A stretch of DNA of 64,000 bases from Halanaerobium saccharolyticum. GTDB taxonomy: Bacteria > Bacillota > Halanaerobiia > Halanaerobiales > Halanaerobiaceae. The stretch's first letter is position 1. Each line of letters begins with the position of its first letter. The stretch is taken from the NCBI RefSeq assembly GCF_003259895.1, contig NZ_QLME01000010.1, positions 40,738 through 104,737 on the forward strand. The letters are read 5' to 3'. A model generated the notes under the pieces. It did no database searches. It worked only from the letters and a program-made list of their open reading frames with translations, and was not told where the DNA came from. Position numbers and translations under genes: made by a program. This document shows, in pieces, positions 17,778 through 25,862 of the stretch.

Positions 17778-18710
17778 TTAAAACAAGATTCCAGAAAGAT
17801 AAATAACAGCTGTTAAAGTAACCGTACTCAATAAGGTTGTTGTTAACACAACCTGGGAGGCAAAATCTGGCTCATTATTAAATTCGACCGCGATTAAGGC
17901 AGTATTAACTGCAGAGGGTACAGCCGAAGAAATAAATAACACCCGGGCCATAACTCCCTCAATTCCCAGTAAGTAAATCAAAACAAATGCAATCAGCGCC
18001 CCCCCAATTAAGCGGCTGAAACTGGCAAGATAAACATCCAGATCCTTTAGTTCCAGTTTGGCCAGCGAAAGCTGAATCCCTAAAGTCAACAGAGCTACTG
18101 AAATCAGTCCATCATGCATATATTCAAAAGCAGGCCAGATAAAAAATTCAGCCATATTAAAAGGAATAAGTTTTAATGATAAAGCAATGATTACCGCATA
18201 TAAGCTGGGCATTTTAGCTGTAGCAATCAGTGTGTTTTTAACATCCATCTGTCCTCTACCTGCATTATAAAAGCCGATAGAATTTGTAGTTAAATTTTGA
18301 ACCATTAAAACCATAATTTGAATTGAGACTGCATAGGCTGCATATTCAGTTCCGGCAAAGACAAGAGTAATCAGAGGTATCCCAAAATTTCCTGAATTAT
18401 AAAACATAACCGAATTTTTAAAAGCACTTGCTCTTGCCATTTTATAATCTCTAAATTTTGCCATCAAAACAGCCAGCAGAGTCATCGCTGCTAAAAAAGT
18501 AAAAGCATAGACTATTGCCCGCATTAATTCAAATTGAATTTCAGTCTGATAAACTTTGACCAGGACCAGGGCCGGCACAAAAACATAAAAATTCACTTTT
18601 GAAAATGAATAAATATCAAGTTCAAAAGTTTTTTCCAGCACATAACCAAGGCCAATTATAAAAAAGATTGGTGCTATATTATTAATTAAAATGAAGAAAA
18701 AAACATTCAT
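17778..18710 (-). CDS. AEC-family transporter
   Basis: A 310-residue, about ten-helix membrane protein of the auxin efflux carrier (AEC, PF03547) family. It has the N-terminal PIFFIIGLGYVLEK helix, the central YNSGNFGIPLITLVF motif (about 112-126) and the C-terminal LFISSAVPSAVNTALIAVEF motif. Bacterial members export or import organic acids such as malate. The frame extends upstream to 18743, but AAGGAG lies 10 bases before ATG 18710 and the family N-terminus starts there. It follows argD by 57 bases on the same strand, so it may be the last gene of the argCBD operon; an arginine-related substrate would be a guess. Confidence 0.88.
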   Translation of the reverse strand: MNVFFFILINNIAPIFFIIGLGYVLEKTFELDIYSFSKVNFYVFVPALVLVKVYQTEIQFELMRAIVYAFTFLAAMTLLAVLMAKFRDYKMARASAFKNSVMFYNSGNFGIPLITLVFAGTEYAAYAVSIQIMVLMVQNLTTNSIGFYNAGRGQMDVKNTLIATAKMPSLYAVIIALSLKLIPFNMAEFFIWPAFEYMHDGLISVALLTLGIQLSLAKLELKDLDVYLASFSRLIGGALIAFVLIYLLGIEGVMARVLFISSAVPSAVNTALIAVEFNNEPDFASQVVLTTTLLSTVTLTAVIYLSGILF

Positions 18711-18767
18711 TAAAAAACTACTCCTTATATTTTCAGCCTGCAAATTTAAACAAGACAGCTTACTCTG

Positions 18768-19964
18768 TTATTTTTCTGCAATTATCTCTTTAATATTTTC
18801 TATTAATAAATCAATATCTTCTTTTTCTACAACCAATGGCGGCAGCAGACGCAGAGTATGTTCTTTAACTCCATTAACCAGAAAACCGCGCTCAAAAAGT
18901 TGATTGGTCATCTTTTTAGCTGACAGACTTTCGTCAAACTCTAAGGCCAGCATTAGCCCGAGACCCCGGGTTTCAATTAAACTCTCATTTTCAGCCACCA
19001 GTTGATCCAATTCAGCTCTTAAATAAATCCCTTTTTCTTTAACAGCTTCCAGAAATCCAGCTTCCAACATAATATCAACTACCTCCGAAGCCGCTCTGGT
19101 TGCCAGCGGATTACCACCAAAGGTTGTTCCGTGATCACCAGGTTCAAAAGCTGAAGCAACCTCCTCACTGGCCATAAAAGCTCCAATAGGAACTCCACCA
19201 CCTAAAGCCTTGGCGAGGGTTATTATATCGGCTTCCACACCGTAATTCTGATAGGCAAAAAGTTCACCGGTTCTGCCCATTCCACACTGAACCTCATCAA
19301 AAATCAGGAGAATATCCTCTTGATCACAGAGTTTGCGCACACCCTCTAGATATTCTTTTTCTGCCGGATAAATTCCACCTTCTCCCTGGATTGGCTCCAG
19401 CATAATTGCTGCAGTTTTGTCAGTTACCGCCTCTTTTAGAGCTTCCAGATCATTAAAAGGCACTGTGTAAAATCCTTCTGGCAGAGGAGTAAATGGTTTT
19501 TTGTATTTATCCTGACCGGTTGCAGTTACAGTTGACATTGTCCGACCGTGAAATGATTTATCAGCTGTAATAGTCTCAAACTTATTAGTCCCCTTTTTCT
19601 TAAAATACTTGCGGGCCAGCTTTAAGGCTCCTTCATTTGCTTCCGAACCACTGTTGGCAAAAAATACCCGGTCATAACATGAGTTCTGACATAACTTTTT
19701 TTCCAGCTCCGCCTGAGGCTCTATGTAATAGAGGTTAGAACAGTGAATAATTTTATCTATCTGATCTTTTAAGGCCTCCTTAAAACGCTGGTTGCTGTAA
19801 CCTAAGGCATTAACTCCGATTCCAGCCAGAAAATCACGATATACCTTTCCATCTTTGCTGAAGATTTTTATCCCCTCAGCTCTTTCAACATAAAGTGGAT
19901 ATCTGCCGCTGTAAACATTCATAAAATGATTTTGATCCATCTCAACAATCTCTTCTATTTCCAT
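18768..19964 (-). CDS. argD: acetylornithine aminotransferase
   Basis: PLP-dependent class III aminotransferase that converts N-acetylglutamate semialdehyde to N-acetylornithine. It has 398 residues with NSGSEANEGALKLARKY (104-120), SFHGRT (137-142), FDEVQCGMGRTG (222-233) and the PLP lysine at 252 in TLAKALGGG. The GRYPLYVERAEG N-terminus is typical of ArgD. An ornithine or GABA aminotransferase would have a similar fold, but position behind argB and argC makes ArgD most likely. The start is supported by AAGGGAG about 10 bases upstream. argF and argJ are not adjacent. Confidence 0.94.
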   Translation of the reverse strand: MEIEEIVEMDQNHFMNVYSGRYPLYVERAEGIKIFSKDGKVYRDFLAGIGVNALGYSNQRFKEALKDQIDKIIHCSNLYYIEPQAELEKKLCQNSCYDRVFFANSGSEANEGALKLARKYFKKKGTNKFETITADKSFHGRTMSTVTATGQDKYKKPFTPLPEGFYTVPFNDLEALKEAVTDKTAAIMLEPIQGEGGIYPAEKEYLEGVRKLCDQEDILLIFDEVQCGMGRTGELFAYQNYGVEADIITLAKALGGGVPIGAFMASEEVASAFEPGDHGTTFGGNPLATRAASEVVDIMLEAGFLEAVKEKGIYLRAELDQLVAENESLIETRGLGLMLALEFDESLSAKKMTNQLFERGFLVNGVKEHTLRLLPPLVVEKEDIDLLIENIKEIIAEK

Positions 19965-20080
19965 CTTATCAATTCTCCCTTCTAATAATAGAAATAATTT
20001 ATCCTGAAATACAATAATCTTTAAAATTGATTTTTACTGACAAAAGATCAAATCTGCTTTTCTACTTCAATTTCAGACCT

Positions 20081-20950
20081 CTAATCCTGAACAATCATTG
20101 TTCCTACTCCCTGGTCAGTAAAGATTTCTAAAAGCAGTGGATGAGCTACCAGACCATTCAGAATGTGGGTTCTAATTACTCCACTCTCTACAGCCTGCAT
20201 ACAGCCTTCAACTTTGGGCAGCATTCCACCCTGAATCTTGCCTTCTGCAATCCATTTTTTTATTTCGTTAAATGTCAGCTGTGAAACTCTGCTGTCCGCA
20301 TCATCTGCATCATAGCGAATTCCATTAACATCAGTCAGATAGATTAATTTTTCTGCTTTTAAGGAAGCTGCCAGTTCTCCAGCCACACTATCGGCATTGA
20401 TATTTAAACCTTCACCCTGATCATTGACTCCAACTGGTGCAATTACTGGGATATAGCCGTCTTCAATTAGCTTTTCTATTAGCTCCGGATTGATCTGCTC
20501 AACTTCACCTACAAATCCTAAATCTTTTTCTGGATCACTATATTCCTTCTTCTTTGCTCGAATTAAATTGCCATCCTTACCGGAAACTCCAACTGCCTTA
20601 GCCTGCATCTTATTAATCAGGGCCACTATTTCCTTATTAATCTGAGCTGAAAGCACCATCTCGACAATTTCCATTGTTTCTTTGTCAGTTACCCGCAGAC
20701 CATCGATAAAATTTGCCTTAATATTTAAGCGGTCCAGAGTTTTATTAATCGCCGGGCCCCCACCGTGAACAATAACGGGGTTAATTCCTACATATTTAAG
20801 CAGAGTAATATCCTCAATCAATTTTTCCTTTAACTCATCATCTGCCATAATACTGCCGCCATATTTAATCACAAAAGTCTTGCCAAAAAAGTCCTTAAAA
20901 TATGGTAAAGCTTCAATTAAAACATTTGCCTTTTCTATTAGTTCTTCTAT
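20081..20950 (-). CDS. argB: acetylglutamate kinase, apparent ATA start
   Basis: Phosphorylates N-acetylglutamate, the second step of arginine synthesis; 289 residues from the start proposed here. It has the N-terminal KYGGSIM lysine/glycine motif, VHGGGPAIN (ATP and substrate binding) and the C-terminal INADSVAGELA and GGMLPKV motifs. The only standard start (GTG 20872) falls just before KYGG and deletes about 26 residues, including the conserved IEELIEKANVLIEALPY helix and the first half of strand 1. GGAGG lies 8 bases before ATA 20948-20950, which restores the whole N-terminus. The only in-frame stop upstream is the argC stop, and no ATG/GTG/TTG occurs between. I therefore read ATA as the start. 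The gene follows argC by 30 bases. Confidence 0.92.
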   Translation of the reverse strand: MEELIEKANVLIEALPYFKDFFGKTFVIKYGGSIMADDELKEKLIEDITLLKYVGINPVIVHGGGPAINKTLDRLNIKANFIDGLRVTDKETMEIVEMVLSAQINKEIVALINKMQAKAVGVSGKDGNLIRAKKKEYSDPEKDLGFVGEVEQINPELIEKLIEDGYIPVIAPVGVNDQGEGLNINADSVAGELAASLKAEKLIYLTDVNGIRYDADDADSRVSQLTFNEIKKWIAEGKIQGGMLPKVEGCMQAVESGVIRTHILNGLVAHPLLLEIFTDQGVGTMIVQD

Positions 20951-20980
20951 TGTACTCTCCTCCTTGCTGCTAAATAATAT

Positions 20981-22075
20981 TTAAGGAAATAATGCTGTTG
21001 CTTTAAGACCGGTATTTTCCGGAAACCCAAAAATAAGATTCATATTCTGGACTGCCTGTCCGGCTGCTCCCTTGAGCATATTATCAATGGCAGAAACAAT
21101 AATAATTCTATCTGTGCGCTGATCATATTTAAAACCAATCTGGGCAAAATTTGAACCAGCTACATTTTTAATTTCCGGCAGCTGATCTACCAGCACCTCT
21201 ACAAAACCTTCCTGATTATAGGCCTGCTGATATAGTTCCAGAATTTCTGCCTCAGAACTTTTCTCCTTCAAATTAAGATAAATTGTTGCTAAAATTCCTC
21301 TTTTAATTGGAACCAGATGCGGAGTAAATAACACGCTGGCTCTTTTTTTAGCTGCCGATTTATCAGAATCTACTTTCCCCGGCTCCAGCTCATATTCTCC
21401 TGCCAGAAACTGATTTGATATATATTCAATTTCCGAACTATGTCTGTGGACCCCCGGACTGTAAGCCTTGATTGTGTTATGAGTCTCCGTAAAAAGTAAA
21501 TTTTGTTTTAAACTGCGCCCGGCTCCACTGACCCCGGATTTAGCATCAATAATAATCGAACTGAGATCAGCCTTCGAAAACTGCAGCAGTGGTAAAATTC
21601 CAAGCAGTGATGCTGTAACATAACAGCCAGGATTTGCCACTAAATCAGCCTTTTCAATCTTTTCTCGATTTAATTCTACCAGTCCGTAGACGGCTTTTTT
21701 TGCCAGCTCAGGGTGCTGATGCTCCACACCATACCATTCCTGATAAACTTCTACATTATGGTAGCGAAAATCACCACTTAAGTCTATAATTTTTGTACCT
21801 TTACCGTAAAGTTCTCCCACAATATTTTGCGAAACTCCGTGAGGTAGAGCTGTAAATATCAGGTCACTTGCTTCCGGTTCAAAATCTTCCATTGCAATTA
21901 GCTGATAATCATTTAAACTCGAAGCTCTAAACTGTGGATAAAGATCAACCAGTCTCTGGCCGGCACTGCTTTTGGAAACTAAATCTTTAATTTCAACTTC
22001 TGGATGCTCATGTAAAAGCCGCATTAGCTCAATTCCCACATAGCCGGTAGCTCCAACTATCGAAACTTTTCTCAT
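20981..22075 (-). CDS. argC: N-acetyl-gamma-glutamyl-phosphate reductase
   Basis: NADPH-dependent reductase for the third step of arginine synthesis, 364 residues. The Rossmann motif VGATGYVGIELMRLL is at 7-21, and the catalytic cysteine is Cys151 in ANPGCYVT. AKSGVSGAGR and the histidine-containing PGVHRHSSEIE follow. A longer frame starts at 22099, but AAAGGAG lies 8 bases before ATG 22075, which gives the normal N-terminus. First gene of argC-argB-argD. argJ, usually between argC and argB in Firmicutes, is absent, so acetyl transfer must be encoded elsewhere. A good promoter is at 22145-22173. Confidence 0.95.
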   Translation of the reverse strand: MRKVSIVGATGYVGIELMRLLHEHPEVEIKDLVSKSSAGQRLVDLYPQFRASSLNDYQLIAMEDFEPEASDLIFTALPHGVSQNIVGELYGKGTKIIDLSGDFRYHNVEVYQEWYGVEHQHPELAKKAVYGLVELNREKIEKADLVANPGCYVTASLLGILPLLQFSKADLSSIIIDAKSGVSGAGRSLKQNLLFTETHNTIKAYSPGVHRHSSEIEYISNQFLAGEYELEPGKVDSDKSAAKKRASVLFTPHLVPIKRGILATIYLNLKEKSSEAEILELYQQAYNQEGFVEVLVDQLPEIKNVAGSNFAQIGFKYDQRTDRIIIVSAIDNMLKGAAGQAVQNMNLIFGFPENTGLKATALFP

Positions 22076-22144
22076 CTGCTCAACTCCTTTAAGACTCAAC
22101 TGACTATCAAAAATAATTAAACTTTTAAATTATATCTTTGGCTT

Positions 22145-22173
22145 ATTTTATCGCATTAAAGTATTCGAATCAA
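22145..22173 (-). promoter_or_regulatory. sigma-A promoter of argCBD
   Basis: TTGATT (complement of 22168-22173) and TAAAAT (complement of 22145-22150) with a 17-base spacer, about 70 bases before argC. Unlike argG, no T-box is present between it and the start. Confidence 0.7.
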
Positions 22174-22337
22174 GCTATTTGACTAATTTACATAGATAAA
22201 ACCCAAAAAGTGTTAAACGGTTAATATAAATTGCCTGTTGAATGGTTTAAGATTATTTATAGAATATTTGGAACAGTGTATGATAAATTTACATATGACG
22301 GATAAATTAACTTATATTAATAAGGGAGGAAAAAATA

Positions 22338-23537
22338 ATGTTTAAAAAGTTTATGTATTTTAGTTTAGTTGTATTACTAATTCTTTCAAGCTCATCGTTA
22401 ATTTTAGCTCAGAATACTGGCAATAATCAGGATCCAGCGCAAGATGTTTTTACTTTAGCTTTAGAAGATTATAATCAGGAAAATTATAGTTCAGCAGCTG
22501 AAAAATTCCAATCTTTACTGGAAAGAAATAATTTAAGTGAGGACCTCAGATTTAGTGTTTTGTATTACTCGACTATGACTGCAATAAAAAGATATCAGAC
22601 TGCTCAGGCGATTGACTATCTGGAGAGCTTTAATCAGGCTGGATTTCAGGATTCTAATTTAAACTGGAAAATTGGAGAACTGTTTTTAAACAAAGCTGGT
22701 CAATTTGATAGTGCTAATTTTGAAAAAGCACTGGAATATCTCAAAAAAGCAGAAAAGATGGGACTTGATAAACTACCATTTAAAAGAGATCTTGCTTATG
22801 CATATCTTGAAAATCAGAAACCTGAAACAGCAGAAAAAATATATCAAGAAATAATTAATGAAGAGGCAACAGCTGCTGACTATTTCAATTTAGCCAGAAT
22901 TAAAGAAAAACAGGAACAATTTCCCGAAGCTGTAGAGTATTACGAAAATGCAAGAGATATGAATGAAAATCGAAGCTCATTGTATTTAAATCTTGGTAAT
23001 TTATATCAAAAATTAGAAAATTATGATTCTGCTGTTACTATTTTTAATGAAGGAATTGAAAACAACGATAATTTTGCCCCTTTATATATAGGATTAGGCG
23101 AAAGTTATCTTAATCTGGAAAATTATACAGAAGCCGAAAAAGCACTCAAAAAGGCAGTAGAAATCAATGAAAATTCATATTATGGTTACTACCTGCTGGG
23201 AGATATTGAAAATCAAAAAGGAAATCAGAGTCAGGCTTTCAATTATTTCGATCAGGCTCTAAAAAACAATCCTGATTATGTAGAAGCCTATCTGGGCAAA
23301 GGTCAGGTACATTTAGCAAGAGAAGAATATCAGAATGCTATTTCAAGTTTCACAACAGCGGTAGAAAAGAATCCAGATTATGCTAAAAGTCATTATTATC
23401 TGGGTCAAGCTTATCATCAGGCTGGAATGCTAGAAGAGGCTGCAGCTGAATTTCGAGAAACACTGCATATCAATGATAGATTCCCGGAAGCGAGAAACCT
23501 TTTAGAAGAAATTGAGGGAGAACTTAATAAGAATTAA
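22338..23537 (+). CDS. secreted or envelope TPR-repeat protein
   Basis: A 399-residue protein with a clear signal peptide (basic MFKKF, hydrophobic core to about residue 22, cleavage near LILAQ). TPR repeats follow from about residue 38 to 390: at least nine helix pairs with the W/L-G-Y-A-F-P pattern, clearest from DYFNLARIKEKQ onward. Very rich in Asn, Tyr and Gln, and acidic. There is no enzyme domain, so it is probably a scaffold in the periplasm or at the outer membrane. GGGAGG lies 8 bases before the ATG. It is divergent from argC and followed after 37 bases by a small secreted protein. Partner unknown. Confidence 0.85.
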   Translation: MFKKFMYFSLVVLLILSSSSLILAQNTGNNQDPAQDVFTLALEDYNQENYSSAAEKFQSLLERNNLSEDLRFSVLYYSTMTAIKRYQTAQAIDYLESFNQAGFQDSNLNWKIGELFLNKAGQFDSANFEKALEYLKKAEKMGLDKLPFKRDLAYAYLENQKPETAEKIYQEIINEEATAADYFNLARIKEKQEQFPEAVEYYENARDMNENRSSLYLNLGNLYQKLENYDSAVTIFNEGIENNDNFAPLYIGLGESYLNLENYTEAEKALKKAVEINENSYYGYYLLGDIENQKGNQSQAFNYFDQALKNNPDYVEAYLGKGQVHLAREEYQNAISSFTTAVEKNPDYAKSHYYLGQAYHQAGMLEEAAAEFRETLHINDRFPEARNLLEEIEGELNKN

Positions 23538-23574
23538 AACAAGAAAGGATAACTAGAAAGGATGGTGTTATAAA

Positions 23575-23856
23575 ATGAGAATTTTAATTACAGTCATTGC
23601 GGTTCTTGCAATCTTGGTAACTGCAACAATTACCAATCCTACTAGTGAAGAATTCATCAACTGGGGAATTGCAGAAATTAGAGGCCAGTCTGATAGTGAT
23701 ATAGAAAGGATACTGGGCGGTACAGTTTCAGAACCAGTTGATGAAGTAGATACAGAAATGAGTGATTATGTTTTCTTTACAGTTTTCACTATCCAGGAAA
23801 ATGAAGCAGAATATAGATATCTAGGAGTATTTAATACCTTCTTTAATCTAAATTAG
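23575..23856 (+). CDS. small exported protein, DUF4359-like
   Basis: A 93-residue protein with a hydrophobic N-terminal segment (residues 2-20, signal peptide or anchor) ending in TITNPTSEEFINWG. That NP-containing start followed by an acidic, Ser/Asp-rich middle and a hydrophobic FFTVFTI...YLGVFNTFF end resembles the DUF4359 family, whose function is unknown. It lies 37 bases behind the TPR protein, probably co-transcribed, and both are exported. Family assignment is tentative; the reading frame is well supported by AGAAAGGATGG upstream and neat spacing. Confidence 0.72.
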   Translation: MRILITVIAVLAILVTATITNPTSEEFINWGIAEIRGQSDSDIERILGGTVSEPVDEVDTEMSDYVFFTVFTIQENEAEYRYLGVFNTFFNLN

Positions 23857-23917
23857 TTATTCAAATTGTTAGAATCCAGAACTATTTATTTTTAAATAAT
23901 TAAAAAGGAGGATTTTT

Positions 23918-24733
23918 ATGAAGCAGTTTGAACTTAAAAACGGAAATAAAATACCAGCTTTAGGACTGGGAACTTCTGGTCTAAGAGGAGAAGAATGTAC
24001 TACAGTTGTTAAACAGGCGCTTGAGCTTGGTTACCGACATATTGATACAGCTGATATGTATGGGAATCATCGAGCAATTGCTGAAGCGTTAAATGAATCT
24101 GATGTGGAAAGAAATGAACTTTTCATTACCTCTAAAATCCAGAGTCAAGATTTAGAATATAAGCAGCTGTTAAAATCAGCTGCCAGACTTTTAACTGAAC
24201 TGGATATTAAATATTTTGATCTGCTCTTAATTCACTGGCCTAATCCTGATATCCCGGTTGAAGAATCGCTTAAAGCAATGCAGGAATTAAAAGAAGACGG
24301 CAGAGCCATAAATATTGGAGTCAGCAATTTTACAATTCCACTTTTAAAAGAGGCACTTGAGCATCATCCTGATCTGGTGACTGTTAATCAGGTAGAGTTT
24401 CATCCAACACTTTATCAAAAAAATCTTCTGGATTTTGCTTTTAAAAATGATGTCATTTTAACTGCTTATAGTCCTCTGGCTCAGGGAGAAGTTTTCAATA
24501 ATAGTGTCTTAAAAGACCTGGGAGAAAAATATGATAAAACACCGGCTCAACTTGCTTTAAGGTGGTTAATTGAAAAAGATATTGTTGCTATTCCAAAAGC
24601 AAGTTCTAAGGCCCACCTCAAAAACAATTTAGATGTTTTTGACTGGAATTTCCCGGTTGATGCAGCCAGAGAAATGGAACTTTTAGATCAAAATAACCGC
24701 CTGATTGACCCCGGTTATCCTGATTTTGACTAA
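23918..24733 (+). CDS. aldo/keto reductase
   Basis: A 271-residue TIM-barrel NADPH-dependent carbonyl reductase. The catalytic tetrad is visible: Asp and Tyr in HIDTADMYGNH (41-51), Lys in FITSKI (near 72) and His in LLIHWPNPD (near 105). The C-terminal cofactor motif IPKASSKAHLKNNLD is present. It resembles the AKR5 group (2,5-diketogluconate reductase/prostaglandin F synthase-like), which reduces many aldehydes and ketones, so the natural substrate cannot be told. AAAGGAGG precedes the ATG by 7-8 bases. A strong terminator follows. Confidence 0.93.
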   Translation: MKQFELKNGNKIPALGLGTSGLRGEECTTVVKQALELGYRHIDTADMYGNHRAIAEALNESDVERNELFITSKIQSQDLEYKQLLKSAARLLTELDIKYFDLLLIHWPNPDIPVEESLKAMQELKEDGRAINIGVSNFTIPLLKEALEHHPDLVTVNQVEFHPTLYQKNLLDFAFKNDVILTAYSPLAQGEVFNNSVLKDLGEKYDKTPAQLALRWLIEKDIVAIPKASSKAHLKNNLDVFDWNFPVDAAREMELLDQNNRLIDPGYPDFD

Positions 24734-24746
24734 AATAAAAAGTTTA

Positions 24747-24799
24747 AATCCCCACTCTAAAATCAGAAATCATTTCTGACAAAAAGTGGGGATATTTTA
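24747..24799 (+). terminator. terminator of the aldo/keto reductase gene
   Basis: ATCCCCACT (24748-24756) pairs with AGTGGGGAT (24785-24793), with an inner TCAGAAA/TTTCTGA stem, followed by ATTTTAT. Confidence 0.85.
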
Positions 24800-24921
24800 T
24801 GCTTATTACCTGTAAGAGAACCTTCTACTGTCAGCGTTAATTTCTTTGTTATATTAATACTTGTTTTATGAAATTTGCTTAATTGTTAACTGATAATAGA
24901 TTAAGTAATATATACCAACAA

Positions 24922-25776
24922 CTAATTAAATATCTCTATTAATTTATTTTTTTCTTCCTTATTCAATTCTATGCTACTACAATCCCCTTCTTTTAAAAAG
25001 CATTTTTCACTTTCCTCATAATAAAATTTTAAAACATCATAATAATTGAATTTTTTTAGTACTCTTAATTTTTTGTTTAATTTTTCCTGAAAAATAACTG
25101 CTTTTATATTATTTCCATTTTTATAGCTATTCCATATTTTATTAAATTCTTCCATTAGAATAAATGAATAAGTACTAATTATAGAATTATTGTTTCTTAA
25201 TGCTGTTAAGAATAAATCATCTGATTTATAAATTATTTCAAGATTTCTATTGTTTTTTTTATAAATCTCTATTTTGTTTATATCTAAATCAGGGTCATAA
25301 TCAGTTAGTAAAATAATTCCGTTAATATTGTTTTTTTTAACTAAATTATTCACTTCTATATGTTTAAGAGCTTGAGGTGCCATTTCTAAATATAAAGTTA
25401 TATTTTTATTTAAGTACTTGGAAATATAATTCTTATTTTTTTTATAATCTTCAACAAATTTAGCTGATATATTTAAAGAAAAAGCTAAATTATTATGTTT
25501 TTCTATTTTTTTAATAATTTCATCTAAACCAAAATATTGATTTAACACCAAGTCAATAATTACATTTGAATTTTCAGGTAAAATTTTAAATATTTTATTA
25601 TAATAATTTAAACAGTTAAGATTAGATGTATTATAATTATCACTTTCAATAAAAAAATTTTTAATACCCTTGTTTTTATATTTAGATATCATTTCAGAAA
25701 TTCTTTCATAGTTTATTTTATTATCTGTATCAAGAAATATAATTATTGGCACATAAATATTATTCATTTTTTTCAC
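24922..25776 (-). CDS. divergent DapA/NAL-family TIM-barrel protein lacking the catalytic lysine
   Basis: A 284-residue protein whose pattern follows the dihydrodipicolinate synthase/N-acetylneuraminate lyase family. Opening strand VPIIIFLDTDNKINYERISEMI, then an IKNFFIESDN segment where the family has its GTTGE loop, and YLEMAP (129-134) at the YNxP position. SDDLFLTALRN near 185-195 matches the family's GDD segment, followed by a helical C-terminus. At the Schiff-base lysine position the sequence reads NGIILLTDYD, with Ile155 instead of Lys, and the GTTGE loop is lost. It is therefore probably not an aldolase. It is conspicuously rich in Asn, Lys and Ile and more AT-rich than its neighbours, which suggests transfer or relaxed selection. 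No operon partner. The family match is my own pattern reading. Confidence 0.6.
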   Translation of the reverse strand: MKKMNNIYVPIIIFLDTDNKINYERISEMISKYKNKGIKNFFIESDNYNTSNLNCLNYYNKIFKILPENSNVIIDLVLNQYFGLDEIIKKIEKHNNLAFSLNISAKFVEDYKKNKNYISKYLNKNITLYLEMAPQALKHIEVNNLVKKNNINGIILLTDYDPDLDINKIEIYKKNNRNLEIIYKSDDLFLTALRNNNSIISTYSFILMEEFNKIWNSYKNGNNIKAVIFQEKLNKKLRVLKKFNYYDVLKFYYEESEKCFLKEGDCSSIELNKEEKNKLIEIFN

Positions 25777-25814
25777 CTCAAAGCAAAACCCAATATTTTT
25801 AAATTAAAGTTTTC

Positions 25815-25853
25815 ACTGCGGAAAAATCATAAAAAACTGAACTTTTCCGCAGT
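25815..25853 (-). terminator. terminator of the efflux operon
   Basis: ACTGCGGAAAA (25815-25825) pairs exactly with TTTTCCGCAGT (25843-25853), just after the stop of the RND gene. Confidence 0.75.
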
Positions 25854-25862
25854 AAATATAAT

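Noticed and set aside
20081..20872. argB as N-terminally truncated from GTG 20872
   Set aside because: The upstream in-frame sequence encodes the conserved ArgB N-terminus behind a good ribosome site, so the gene is intact and only the start codon is unusual.
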